This document shows, piece by piece, positions 56,575 to 64,000 of a DNA stretch of 64,000 nt (its first letter is position 1; every line of letters starts with the position of its first letter). Source of the DNA: Peptococcaceae bacterium (GTDB lineage: Bacteria > Bacillota > Peptococcia > DRI-13 > PHAD01); the NCBI GenBank assembly GCA_024655825.1, contig JANLFJ010000014.1:1-64000 (forward strand). Reading direction: 5' to 3'. A program made the position numbers and the translations under genes. The notes under the pieces are model-generated. The model saw only the letters and a list, made by a program, of their open reading frames with translations. It was not told the DNA's origin and searched no databases.

Positions 56575-57468
56575 ATGGCTGGTGGAATCGATTTCACCGC
56601 TCTGCTCGCCGAGCCGTCCACCCTGGGCGCTCTCGTTTGGTTCAACGCCGACGAGCACAAGCGCTACCACCGGGAGGACATCCGGCGGGCGCTCGAAAAG
56701 CACGGCTTCTCCGTCGACTTATATCTCCCTCCGCCGCCGAGCAGGGTGGACATCTTCAAAACCGCCTGCTCCAGCGTGGAGAGGAAGAAGCAGAAAGACG
56801 GGGGAGAGGACGGGGTGTACGTCGACATCCTGGTATCCGGCACCAGGAACGACGCCAAGGTCTGCGTTCGCCACATCACTCGTCGGGAAAGGGACGCGAA
56901 AAACGTGGAGCTCCGGCACCCGGAGATCGCCCGGGCGGTCTACGACAAGGACTATGGCAAGCTCACCTTCGAGGGGGAGAACGAGAGCCTGTCCGGCATC
57001 TGCGAAACCATCCGCAGGAACTTTTTAGAGTGGCAGGACACCTATTCCGTGGGCGTCGTGCGGGATATGTTCCGCACCATCGCCAAAAACGAGTGCCACG
57101 GGCAGAAGTTCCGCAAGAACGGCGGGTTCTTCGTCCCCCTGGGGAAGATGGAGGTGTGCGCCAGGCTGGAGGGCCTCATGCGCGACCTCGGCTGCGAACC
57201 AGACGTCCTGGAGGTCGCCAGCAAACCCAAAGCCCGCGCCTCTTTGAGAGAAAAGATGGCGGCGGCGCTTATGGAGGAGGCGGATGCCCTGGTTGCAGCT
57301 CTCGGGGACGCAAAGAACGTGGCCGAAGTCATGGCCCTCTCGTCGAGGGTGAACGCTCTCCGAGAAAGCGCCCGCATCAACGGCGAGGCGCTGCTCACCG
57401 AGTTTACCGAAGTCTTGGTGAGGGTAGAAAAAGTAGGCCAGTTGGTCAAGAAGAAACTGGCCGCATAA
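56575..57468 (+). CDS. uncharacterised phage-like protein
   Basis: This 297-residue protein starts at ATG 56575 behind AAAAAAGGAGG. It has no signal or membrane segment. The N-terminal half (HREDIRRALEKHGFSVDLYL; DGVYVDILVSGTRNDAKVCV) is alpha-beta, and the C-terminal third is a long helical region (ASLREKMAAALMEEADALVA). It resembles DUF6744-type proteins in phage operons, but I am not sure. Its position before ssb suggests DNA metabolism. Confidence 0.55.
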   Translation: MAGGIDFTALLAEPSTLGALVWFNADEHKRYHREDIRRALEKHGFSVDLYLPPPPSRVDIFKTACSSVERKKQKDGGEDGVYVDILVSGTRNDAKVCVRHITRRERDAKNVELRHPEIARAVYDKDYGKLTFEGENESLSGICETIRRNFLEWQDTYSVGVVRDMFRTIAKNECHGQKFRKNGGFFVPLGKMEVCARLEGLMRDLGCEPDVLEVASKPKARASLREKMAAALMEEADALVAALGDAKNVAEVMALSSRVNALRESARINGEALLTEFTEVLVRVEKVGQLVKKKLAA

Positions 57469-57496
57469 AACAAAACGCTTGAAAGGAGCGAAACGA

Positions 57497-57946
57497 ATGA
57501 CAGAAAAACAGACGGCGGAAAACAACGGCAAAAAGAAGGGTGGCCTTTACCTGAACGAGGTGATCCGCCTGGGGAACCTGACCAAAGACCCGGAGGTGAG
57601 GGTTTTCCCTGGCAAAGATGGCGGCGAACTCGTCAAGTGCACCTTCACCATCGCCACCAACATTCCTCACCCGACGAAGGACCTGGTTCTTTTCACCGAC
57701 GTCGTGGCCTGGGGAAAGCTCGCCGAAACCTGCGGCAGTTTCTTGAAAAAAGGCCGCTTGGTACTCGTGGTGGGACAGGAAATTCCCGAATACTACGAGA
57801 AGGACGGCCAGAAGCGAGTCAAAAAGCACGTCCAGGCCGAGAAGGTACGCTTCGGCCCCAGCCCCAAGAAGGAAAACGGTTCTGCGCCTGATTCTTCGCC
57901 CGCTGAGGACGAAGGCCCGATCGACTGGGACCAGGTTCCTTTCTAG
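57497..57946 (+). CDS. ssb: single-stranded DNA-binding protein
   Basis: This 149-residue protein starts at ATG 57497 after GAAAGGAGCG. The OB fold is recognisable (LNEVIRLGNLTKDPEVRVF, VKCTFTIATN, LFTDVVAWGKLAETCGSFLK, GRLVLVVGQE). After an acidic linker the C-terminus is IDWDQVPF, close to the DDDIPF tip that recruits replication proteins. It would coat single-stranded DNA during replication, transfer or recombination of the element. Confidence 0.93.
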   Translation: MTEKQTAENNGKKKGGLYLNEVIRLGNLTKDPEVRVFPGKDGGELVKCTFTIATNIPHPTKDLVLFTDVVAWGKLAETCGSFLKKGRLVLVVGQEIPEYYEKDGQKRVKKHVQAEKVRFGPSPKKENGSAPDSSPAEDEGPIDWDQVPF

Positions 57947-57967
57947 ACGCTGAATACTTTGCAAAAC

Positions 57968-58017
57968 GAGGAGGTCCCAAAGGGGATTTTAAGGCCCCGG
58001 GGATCTCCTTTGTTTTT
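57968..58017 (+). terminator. intrinsic terminator after ssb
   Basis: GAGGAGGTCCC pairs imperfectly with GGGGATCTCCTTT, with an inner GGGGATTTTAAGGCCCC region, and is followed by GTTTTTG. Confidence 0.6.
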
Positions 58018-58050
58018 GCAAAACTTTTAACTCCAAAGGAGGTAACGGAT

Positions 58051-58278
58051 ATGAAATTGGTGGCCATCGTCGGCATAGGCGGCCGGCTGGTGCCGGTCGA
58101 GCACAACCTGCCGGACGGCAGGGCCTACGCTAAATTGGCGCTCTACAAATCCTCCGGCATCAGGGCCATTCTCGTTGACCAGGATGGGGAACACCGGTCC
58201 GGGAGCTTCGTCTCCTGCGACTGTTCTGAGTGTCGGGTTGCCTTGAAGAAGGCGTTCCCTGCTCGCCGCGCCTCGTGA
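58051..58278 (+). CDS. small protein with C-terminal Cys motif
   Basis: This 75-residue protein starts at ATG 58051 after AAAGGAGGTAA. It opens with a small beta region (KLVAIVGIGGRLVPVEH). The C-terminus has CDCSECRVALKKAF, which could bind a metal. No family is recognised. It lies in the small-gene run between ssb and the HAD gene. Confidence 0.6.
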   Translation: MKLVAIVGIGGRLVPVEHNLPDGRAYAKLALYKSSGIRAILVDQDGEHRSGSFVSCDCSECRVALKKAFPARRAS

Positions 58279-58291
58279 GGAGGGGGTTTAG

Positions 58292-58507
58292 ATGGGCGCA
58301 CAATCGCTGAAAATCTTCTCCCGGGTGGAAGTTTCCTTTACTGCCCAGGATGTCCTCCGCTTAAAGCCCGATATGTCGGAGGAGCAGGCGGCCCGTTTTC
58401 TGGAGGCCAACCGCACCTTCATCGAGAAGGAGATGGCGCAGGTCGGGGAGCTGGCCATACTGGGGTGTCTTGCCTACTCGAAACTTAAACAGGTAAGGAG
58501 GGGTTGA
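58292..58507 (+). CDS. small helical protein, unknown
   Basis: This 71-residue protein starts at ATG 58292 after AGGAGGGGG. The segment VSFTAQDVLRLKPDMSEEQA, then FLEANRTFIEKEMAQVG is typical of short phage proteins that pair with the C-terminal sequence of SSB-operon genes. I assign no function. It is followed after 4 bases by another small gene. Confidence 0.55.
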   Translation: MGAQSLKIFSRVEVSFTAQDVLRLKPDMSEEQAARFLEANRTFIEKEMAQVGELAILGCLAYSKLKQVRRG

Positions 58508-58511
58508 ACAA

Positions 58512-58616
58512 ATGTTAATATCCATAATACTTCACCTGCTTCCCTTCCTGATAATGCTGGGATTGTGCGCTGAATTCATCAGCAACTACCAGCCACAAGA
58601 GGAAACCGAAAAATAA
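58512..58616 (+). CDS. 34-residue membrane peptide
   Basis: ATG 58512 follows AGGAGGGG at good spacing. The peptide has one hydrophobic stretch (LISIILHLLPFLIMLGLC) and an acidic tail (QEETEK). It is probably a small membrane protein of the operon. No antisense features are seen, so a toxin role is not favoured. Confidence 0.5.
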   Translation: MLISIILHLLPFLIMLGLCAEFISNYQPQEETEK

Positions 58617-58683
58617 TCGAGGAGGTGAAGCCTCCCTCGGACGGCTGAGGGGGGCTAACCCCCGCCGTTCGCGGGGGGACTCC

Positions 58684-58857
58684 ATGAAGCAGTTTTGCAT
58701 GGATTACCTCCTGGTTCTGTGGGTGATCGTCCCTTACGCCATCGCTGCCTGTCTGCTGTTTCTCGGCCCTGGTTTAATCAGCGAGTCGAGGGAGAAGGCG
58801 GTGAGGCTTGAGAGGAGGATCGGCGCCCGCAGGGCCAGGCGTAAAAAAGCGGCCTGA
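58684..58857 (+). CDS. 57-residue membrane-anchored basic protein
   Basis: ATG 58684 follows GCGGGGGGAC. One membrane helix (YLLVLWVIVPYAIAACLLFL) precedes a strongly basic cytoplasmic tail (ARRARRKKAA). It is preceded by a GGAGGTGAAGCCTCC hairpin much like the leader at 55157. Function unknown. Confidence 0.5.
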   Translation: MKQFCMDYLLVLWVIVPYAIAACLLFLGPGLISESREKAVRLERRIGARRARRKKAA

Positions 58858-58936
58858 ATACGGCCATACGGGCACGGCCCGTAACTTAAAAAAGCCCCGT
58901 GATTAAGCACTCAAGACTCGAGAGGGGGATGATTCC

Positions 58937-59449
58937 ATGATCTGCTTCGACATATGCAACACCGTCGCCAACGTCAACCCGCTGGTCAAAGCGCGGTTCG
59001 GCGGCGACAGGTATAGGATACTTCCGATTCCCGAGGATTTTTGGACATCAGCGGAAGGGTTGTCTATCTTCCGCGATGCCGAGCCTCTTGACCACGCGGC
59101 CCAGACCGTCAACCGGCTCGCGGCGGTGTACGGCGGCGTCACCTACGTCACCAGCCGGCCCAAGCGGTCGGAGCTGGTGACCCGCTCGTGGCTCAAGTGC
59201 CACGGGTTCCCGAAGGGAGAGGTGATCTTCTGCTCACGGGAGGAGAAAATTAGGGTCCTCCAGGAGAAGAAACCTTCTCTCATTGCGGAGGACGACCCCG
59301 TGGTGGTAAAGGGTTTGAAGTCTCTCGGCGTCCCGATCCTGGTCTACCAGTGGGAATACAACGAAGGCATCCGGGGAGATCGGATCATACCTGTCCGGAA
59401 CTGGAAAAACTTCGGCTCGCTCGGGGGGGAAATTTATGGGGCGGTGTAA
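58937..59449 (+). CDS. HAD-superfamily protein, 5'-nucleotidase-like, with altered motif I
   Basis: This 170-residue protein starts at ATG 58937 after AGAGGGGGAT. The HAD-type order is motif I FDICNTVANV, motif II YVTSRPKR, a Lys region and motif IV LIAEDDPVVV. It resembles the small NT5C/phage deoxynucleotidase group. Motif I normally reads DxD; here the second Asp is Cys, which should weaken phosphatase chemistry. It overlaps the next gene by 14 bases. Confidence 0.7.
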   Translation: MICFDICNTVANVNPLVKARFGGDRYRILPIPEDFWTSAEGLSIFRDAEPLDHAAQTVNRLAAVYGGVTYVTSRPKRSELVTRSWLKCHGFPKGEVIFCSREEKIRVLQEKKPSLIAEDDPVVVKGLKSLGVPILVYQWEYNEGIRGDRIIPVRNWKNFGSLGGEIYGAV

Positions 59450-59732
59450 GCAGATTCTCCCCCTATTGCAAGAAGCGATTAGTAAAACTGGCGGGGTTGC
59501 CAAAAACATTGGCTCGGTTCTATTCGGCGAGCTATTTGCTCCAGAGATGCGTGTGTTCCTCATCGCCTTTGAGTTAGAAGGCAGACTCATTATAGAGGAA
59601 TATATGGGTTCAAAAACGAGTGTCTTCTTTTTTGACGCTTTCGGTGCCAGGAGAGCGGTTATCGTCGTCCTGGACCCGGAGGCGTTCCTGGCAGAGGCCA
59701 AGGTATGGGGAAGGAGGGAAACATGCGAATAG
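59436..59732 (+). CDS. small protein of unknown function
   Basis: This 98-residue protein starts at ATG 59436, overlapping the HAD gene. Its sequence (QEAISKTGGVAKNIGSVLFG; LFAPEMRVFLIAFELEG) is mixed alpha/beta with no known motif. It overlaps the nrdG start by 10 bases. It may be a partner of the nucleotide-metabolism genes around it. Confidence 0.5.
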   Translation: MGRCKQILPLLQEAISKTGGVAKNIGSVLFGELFAPEMRVFLIAFELEGRLIIEEYMGSKTSVFFFDAFGARRAVIVVLDPEAFLAEAKVWGRRETCE

Positions 59733-60301
59733 CTGGCATATCGAAGGGAAGCATCGTTGACGGGCCTGGCATCAGGGCGGTCGTGTACTTCCAAGGGTGC
59801 AAGCACAAATGTCCTGGCTGCCACAACCCCGAGACTCATCCTATGGACGGCGGGGTGGAGATGATGGTTGACGAGATCGTTTCCTATCTCGACTTTTCCC
59901 ACCTGCGGGGGGTGACTCTCTCCGGCGGTGATCCGTTCTTCCAGGCTGCCGAGGCGGCAACGCTGGCCAGGAAGATAAACAGTATGGGCTTCGACGTTGT
60001 AACCTATACGGGCTTCACCTGGGAGCAGCTCGTCAGAATCGCCGAAAGCGATCAGGGGTTTAAAGCTCTGATCGAAGCCAGCTGGCTTATTGTCGATGGC
60101 CCGTACATCGAGGCGCAGCGCCACTTGAACCTGGCGCACCGCGGTTCCAAAAACCAGCGGATAATCGACGTCAAGCGCTCCCTGGAAGCTAACGCTGCGG
60201 TTCTGTGGGAACCGCCAAGCTACGGCCCGCCACTGCCTACAAAGGCGATTACGGCCCTGGAGGAGGCTATGGGCAAAACCCTTGAAATGAGTACGGTTTA
60301 A
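59723..60301 (+). CDS. nrdG: NrdG-like anaerobic ribonucleotide reductase activase
   Basis: This 192-residue radical-SAM protein starts at ATG 59723 after GGAAGGAGGG. The iron-sulfur motif CKHKCPGC (CX3CX2C) follows GSIVDGPGIRAVVYFQG, and VTLSGGDPFFQAAE carries the SAM-binding GGD. It resembles the activases that generate the glycyl radical on NrdD under anaerobic conditions. No NrdD gene is in the window, so its partner is elsewhere or it serves the host enzyme. It fits an anaerobic host. Confidence 0.85.
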   Translation: MRIAGISKGSIVDGPGIRAVVYFQGCKHKCPGCHNPETHPMDGGVEMMVDEIVSYLDFSHLRGVTLSGGDPFFQAAEAATLARKINSMGFDVVTYTGFTWEQLVRIAESDQGFKALIEASWLIVDGPYIEAQRHLNLAHRGSKNQRIIDVKRSLEANAAVLWEPPSYGPPLPTKAITALEEAMGKTLEMSTV

Positions 60302-60401
60302 AACCGAAAGACGGCCGCGCGGCAGGCCCCTAAAACAACACCAGGAGGTGGAAGGGATAGTGGGTCGGGCCGCGAGGCCCACTGTCCTGCAAAACGATAA
60401 G

Positions 60402-60794
60402 CTACCCTTTTTTTCTCGTAATGTTCCCATCCTCTTTTTTTTCCTCTAAAACTAGCCTGCCAAGCGAGATTAACACTCTCTGGAGTCCCCGTGGCATTTC
60501 ATCAAAACTTACTTCCTTGTCTACGACTATTTTTTTGGGGTCTTGAATTGGCCTCGGCTCATCTATAATACCGAGGATGTAGTCTGCGCTTACGTTTAGC
60601 AATTTACAATACTCTACAAAGACATCAAAATCTATTGCTCTCTTTGCAGTTTCGTAGAGAGACATAACCGCCCGCTGTTTACCCAACAGCGAACCAACCT
60701 CATCCAGACTGAGGTTCTGCGCCACCCTCATACCGCGTAATCTGCGGCCCATCAATTTTCTCCTCTCCAGGCTCCTTTCTTTACGCTCTCCCAT
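60402..60794 (-). CDS. XRE-family repressor
   Basis: This 130-residue protein, read on the minus strand, has an HTH domain (about 18-75: LRGMRVAQNLSLDEVGSLLG, AVMSLYETAKRAIDF, DYILGI) as in phage repressors. The first Met at 60794 follows GGAGGTGC. Met 60749 is an alternative. The C-terminal part is short with no peptidase domain. It is divergent from the HTH-NusG gene across a 158-base promoter region and probably controls it. Confidence 0.85.
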   Translation of the reverse strand: MGERKERSLERRKLMGRRLRGMRVAQNLSLDEVGSLLGKQRAVMSLYETAKRAIDFDVFVEYCKLLNVSADYILGIIDEPRPIQDPKKIVVDKEVSFDEMPRGLQRVLISLGRLVLEEKKEDGNITRKKG

Positions 60795-60866
60795 GTTGCA
60801 CCTCCATCTGCGAAAACATTATGTAACTATCAGTTGTCAAAAAAGGAAAATACCTAAATTAAAATA

Positions 60867-60900
60867 TTGACACTCCGGAAGCCTTAAGTATATTATATAC
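60867..60900 (+). promoter_or_regulatory. promoter with palindromic operator for the HTH-NusG gene
   Basis: TTGACA (60867-60872) and TATTAT (60891-60896) are 18 bases apart. The -10 lies in the palindrome GTATATTATATAC (60888-60900), followed by GTAAAGACGTAATTAC. These are good candidate sites for the divergent XRE repressor. Confidence 0.65.
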
Positions 60901-60952
60901 GTAAAGACGTAATTACAAACACTTACATAACAAAAAATTTTAAGCATCAAAA

Positions 60953-61921
60953 ATGTTCTATTGTGAGGACGCTCGAATGACCTTTTTGGAGGTTCTCGCA
61001 CAACTCAAGCAAGCGAGAAGATCGGCCTGTCATTACAGGAAGCAAATTCTTGGCCGAACCGATCTGTTTCGCGAGAATAGGCGGATGTACTTTGAGGCCA
61101 GGCATTTGTCCTCCTTAGTCAACAATGCTCGTTATGCGGAGTCCCAGCTTAGTGTTGCAGGCGGGGAGCCCCTGCTCCCTGGATGGCTCGATGGGTTGAC
61201 CTCCTTCGAAAAGATTGTATTCAATCGAGTGTACGATAAAGGGATGGGTTTTTTCAGCATCGCAAAGGATTTTGGTGTAACCGCGTGCGATGTAAAGAAA
61301 AGCTGGCACTCGGCACTCAGAAAGGTGCTTGCTGCCATCACTCCGCCTTCTAAGGCTAAATTAAACATAACTCTCAACCCTCGGTGCAAGCCAGCGGTTC
61401 CGGGAAAGGGCGACTGGTATGTCGTCCAGGTGCTAACGGGCAGGGAAGAAGAAGTTGCTCACTACATACGCCAGGAGTTGCCCGATTTCCTCACCGGGGC
61501 GATAGCCGCGACCGCCAGAGTGGTAACGATGTCCAAAGACGGTTTCAAGGAGAGCTACGAAACCGCCATCAAAGGTTACATATTCGTCCAGGCTTACTCC
61601 ATGACCCCCGAAATATACCACTGGCTCAAGGGCCGCCCGGGGGTAATTGGCGTATTGAGCATGAAACCATTGTCCAGGAAGGAGGTTAAAAACCTCCTTC
61701 GCCTTTGTAACATAAAGCCCCAGGCACGAGTCAAATGTTCAGACCGAATCCGCGCGTTCCTTGAGGAGAAGCGTGCGCCCGTCGTCGAGGTCATCACAAG
61801 GGGGCAGCGCTTCTTCCAGTTCCCTTTGGACCTACTACGCGTGAAGGGAGGCCCAAAAGAAAATCGGGCTGGACCTGCGCCGCCTCTCATAGAAGGAGTT
61901 GTTGCGTTTGCTATTACATAG
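60953..61921 (+). CDS. sigma4/ArpU-like HTH fused to a NusG N-terminal domain
   Basis: This 322-residue protein starts at ATG 60953 (ATG 60977 is also possible). Residues about 80-130 form a sigma-region-4/ArpU-like HTH (TSFEKIVFNRVYDKGMGFFS, IAKDFGVTACDVKKSW). Residues about 150-260 match the NusG/RfaH/LoaP NGN domain: DWYVVQVLTGREEEVAHYIR, AIKGYIFVQAYSMTPEIY and LKGRPGVIGVLSMKPLSRKE. A short KOW-like end follows. NusG paralogues bind RNA polymerase and alter termination. The gene lies upstream of a terminator and the RecD2 gene. The joining of these two domains is unusual. Confidence 0.75.
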   Translation: MFYCEDARMTFLEVLAQLKQARRSACHYRKQILGRTDLFRENRRMYFEARHLSSLVNNARYAESQLSVAGGEPLLPGWLDGLTSFEKIVFNRVYDKGMGFFSIAKDFGVTACDVKKSWHSALRKVLAAITPPSKAKLNITLNPRCKPAVPGKGDWYVVQVLTGREEEVAHYIRQELPDFLTGAIAATARVVTMSKDGFKESYETAIKGYIFVQAYSMTPEIYHWLKGRPGVIGVLSMKPLSRKEVKNLLRLCNIKPQARVKCSDRIRAFLEEKRAPVVEVITRGQRFFQFPLDLLRVKGGPKENRAGPAPPLIEGVVAFAIT

Positions 61922-62181
61922 CCTTTTCGGGGGCCAAAGGTAACGTGGAACGCGGGCGCGATACAAGAAAAGATTAAGTTGTAAAACCCAAGATGCGCAA
62001 GGCGCTGGAAATCTCAACAGGGGCGCTACGCGCTGGGAGACAAACAAATAGGAAACCTGGGGGGTGGGCGTAGCCCAACCTTTTTTTACGTGTTGATAAT
62101 CATTTTAAACCCTTTTTAGCGTATCCGGCAAATTAAAAGTTACGCGCGTAACCCAAATTAAAGAAAGAGAGGTGGCAGTAG
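61922..62181 (+). promoter_or_regulatory. 260-base leader with internal terminator before RecD2
   Basis: No gene is seen. CGCAAGGCGCTGGAAATCTCAACAG and GGGGCGCTACGCGCTGGGAG form local hairpins. An intrinsic terminator at 62059-62088 follows. AGAGAGGTGG is the RecD2 ribosome site. The leader is placed where a NusG/LoaP-type antiterminator could act. Confidence 0.5.
62059..62088 (+). terminator. intrinsic terminator between HTH-NusG gene and recD2
   Basis: GGGTGGGC pairs (one bulge) with GCCCAACC and is followed by TTTTTTT. Confidence 0.75.
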
Positions 62182-64000
62182 GTGGAGATCAACGGGCAAG
62201 TGACCAAAATAATCTACTCCGGCGACAACTTCATGGTCGCCAACTTCAAGACTCGCGGCGAAACAATCAGGATAACCGGCCCAATGTTCGGCATAAGCGA
62301 AAAAGAGGAGATAACCGTCCGCGGTCAGTGGGTCGTTCACCCCATCTACGGCCGCCAGTTCAAGGTGGAGACCTGGGAGAAGGTCATCCCCACCCAGCGC
62401 ACGGAGGTAATCCGATACCTGGGGAACCTCGTGGGCAAAGTGACCGCCCAAAACATCGTCGACTGCCTCGGGGAAAACTGCATCTCCACCATACTGGAGC
62501 AGGGGCCTGGCTGCCTGCTCCCCATTTCTGGGATAGCCGAAAAGCGGGCGCAGAGAATCTGCCGTAAGATAAACGACAACTTCGAGTCCTACCGAGTGGT
62601 GGCCAGGCTTTTGACCTACGGCCTCACCGCGCATACGGCGATGAAGGCTTACCGTCACTTCGGCCCCAACGCCGCCAACCTGATAGGGTTCAACCCTTAC
62701 CTGCTGACCGAGCTTTCGATGGTCGGGTTCGAGGCGGCGGACAAAATCGCCATAAAAATCGGTATCGAGAAAGACTCTCCTTTTAGGATCAAGGCCGCGA
62801 TATGCTACGTCTTGAGCGAGGCGATGGCAGGCGGCCACTGTTTTTTGTTTGAGGGGGAGCTGGCAAAGAAGGTAGTCGCCCTGCTGAAGTGCGACGTAGA
62901 CGATGACGTGGTAAAGAAGCTCATCCCCGAGACCGAGGGAATAACCGTCGAGGCCGGCGCTGTGTATTTCAAAACCGTCTACCACGCCGAGCGCAACCTG
63001 GCGGATTGCATCAGACGCCTGGCCATTAAGAGGAAAGCTCCTGACGTTTCTCGACTAATCAAGGAGTACGAGAGCAGAACGGGTATGACGCTGGCCGCCG
63101 AGCAGAGGCAGGCCGTGCGGGAGATCGTGGGCAACGACCTTCTGCTCCTGGTGGGCGGGCCGGGCACCGGCAAGACCGAGACCCTGCGGGCGATATATCA
63201 CGTCTTTTCCCGACTTCACCCTGGCGGCAGGATAGGGGCTGCCGCCCTGTCGGGGAGAGCGGCCGGGCGTATCCGGGAGGCGACCGGGATAAACGCGGTC
63301 ACGCTTCACTCCCTGCTGGGTATGAAACCGGACGGGCCGCCCGAGTACAGCTCCATAAACCCGTTGCCCCACGACCTGCTGATCGTGGACGAGGCATCCA
63401 TGATCGACCTGAACCTGGCGTACAACTTCTTCACCGCCGTCAAGAAGGGGGCCAAGGTGCTCCTAGTAGGAGATAATAACCAGCTTCCCAGCGTGGGGCC
63501 GGGCAGAATCCTGGCCGACCTGATCAGCGCCGGGCTGCCCAGGGTGGAGTTGAAGTACAACTTCCGCCAGGCTGAAGGTTCATCCATAGTGTCCAACGCT
63601 CACCTGGTGGTAAACGGCAGAATGCCGGAGTTCAACAACCGCGACTGCGTTTTCCTCCACCGCGACTCGTACCAGGAGGCGGCCGCGACCGCCGTCGAGG
63701 TCGTGAGAAAGCTGATCGAGCGCGGGTATGACCGGGATGACATTCAGGTTATATCGCCGGGCAAGAAGCACGAGTCCGGCACCAGGAACCTCAACCTCCT
63801 CCTCCAGGATGCCTTAAACAGGGACGGTCGAGTCATCGAGGGCACGAAGTTCAGGATAGGCGACCGGGTGATCCAGACGAAGAACAACTACGCCAAGGGG
63901 GTCGCCAACGGCGACGTGGGGGTCATCGTCGGGGAGGAGGACGGGGAGGTAACGGTCAAATACTTCGACCGCGAGGTAATTTACGACCAGGACGAGCTGG
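62182..64000 (+). CDS. recD2: RecD2-type DNA helicase (3' end outside window)
   Basis: The frame is open from GTG 62182 (after AGAGAGGTGG) to the window edge, 606 codons. The N-terminal OB-like region (KIIYSGDNFMVANFKTRGE) and HhH region (LPISGIAEKRAQRICRKI) are those of the long RecD2/TraA-like subfamily. The helicase core has Walker A LVGGPGTGKTETLRAI (63150-63200) and Walker B LLIVDEASMIDLNL. It is a 5'-3' helicase for repair or conjugative DNA processing. The C-terminal motifs are outside the window. It lies behind an intrinsic terminator. Confidence 0.9.
   Translation, partial: MEINGQVTKIIYSGDNFMVANFKTRGETIRITGPMFGISEKEEITVRGQWVVHPIYGRQFKVETWEKVIPTQRTEVIRYLGNLVGKVTAQNIVDCLGENCISTILEQGPGCLLPISGIAEKRAQRICRKINDNFESYRVVARLLTYGLTAHTAMKAYRHFGPNAANLIGFNPYLLTELSMVGFEAADKIAIKIGIEKDSPFRIKAAICYVLSEAMAGGHCFLFEGELAKKVVALLKCDVDDDVVKKLIPETEGITVEAGAVYFKTVYHAERNLADCIRRLAIKRKAPDVSRLIKEYESRTGMTLAAEQRQAVREIVGNDLLLLVGGPGTGKTETLRAIYHVFSRLHPGGRIGAAALSGRAAGRIREATGINAVTLHSLLGMKPDGPPEYSSINPLPHDLLIVDEASMIDLNLAYNFFTAVKKGAKVLLVGDNNQLPSVGPGRILADLISAGLPRVELKYNFRQAEGSSIVSNAHLVVNGRMPEFNNRDCVFLHRDSYQEAAATAVEVVRKLIERGYDRDDIQVISPGKKHESGTRNLNLLLQDALNRDGRVIEGTKFRIGDRVIQTKNNYAKGVANGDVGVIVGEEDGEVTVKYFDREVIYDQDEL

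Noticed and set aside
56400-57482. Long open frame rich in Arg, Gly and Pro overlapping the 56575 gene
   Set aside because: It runs in a second frame of a GC-rich gene, has no ribosome site, and its composition is that of an out-of-frame shadow.

Overview
The window looks like part of a large mobile or extrachromosomal replicon (plasmid, or plasmid-like integrative element) of a GC-rich, anaerobic, low-motility-locus Firmicute of the Peptococcaceae/Moorella type. The grounds are strong GGAGG ribosome sites with many GTG and TTG starts, copper-amine-oxidase-N (CAO-N) stalk proteins with signal peptides, a Tad pilus without any secretin (monoderm type), a type I-C-like CRISPR repeat, and an oxygen-sensitive NrdG activase. 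The genus assignment is inference.

Bases 1-29,500 hold a secreted-fibre locus. The end of an IscB-like gene abuts tadZ. Tad set A follows (tadZ, CAO-N protein, cpaF/tadA, tadB, tadC, flp) and is split after cpaF by a two-repeat CRISPR array and three small genes. Next come type I toxin-antitoxin-like modules, a zinc-ribbon/topoisomerase-repeat protein, a replication-type HTH protein, a second near-identical CAO-N gene, a PQQ-type beta-propeller, three TadE/TadG-like pseudopilins, a YefM/YoeB pair and a Fic protein. Tad set B follows (two prepilin peptidases, CpaB, cpaF, tadB, tadC, flp), then an antisense island of DUF433/DUF5615 and HicAB genes, a glycosyltransferase joined in frame to a prepilin, two more pseudopilins, a propeller protein, a polytopic membrane protein and a VKOR-thioredoxin protein. 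Together they could assemble, process, glycosylate and disulfide-bond a surface fibre. Two non-equivalent ATPase/platform sets suggest either two fibres or an assembly/retraction pair.

Bases 29,500-39,000 carry a long repeat-rich secreted protein, a third CAO-N protein, small HTH proteins, a soluble chemoreceptor, an HD-GYP-like protein and a ParM-parC-ParR partition system. Bases 39,000-47,300 contain a structured non-coding segment followed by a conjugation-like operon: two replication-relaxation proteins, a VirD4/TraG coupling ATPase, two S1-domain proteins, a second zinc-ribbon/topoisomerase-repeat protein and an M48 protease.

Bases 47,300-49,030 are mostly non-coding, with a promoter-terminator small RNA, a repeat pair, a tRNA 3'-end-like fragment, another type I toxin-like module and an attenuator-like leader. 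Bases 49,000-60,300 are a DNA-metabolism operon: Erf-like annealing protein, MoxR ATPase, VWA protein, TOPRIM-like protein, PD-(D/E)XK nuclease, SSB, HAD protein and NrdG. The right end has a divergent XRE repressor, an HTH-NusG fusion and, behind an intrinsic terminator, a RecD2-type helicase running off the edge.

The most unusual features are the glycosyltransferase-prepilin join with its own internal ribosome site, repeated apparent use of AUU/AUC/AUA start codons, the HTH-NusG/terminator/RecD2 arrangement, the two paralogous topoisomerase-repeat proteins, the one-spacer CRISPR in a pilus operon, and the cluster of structured RNAs.
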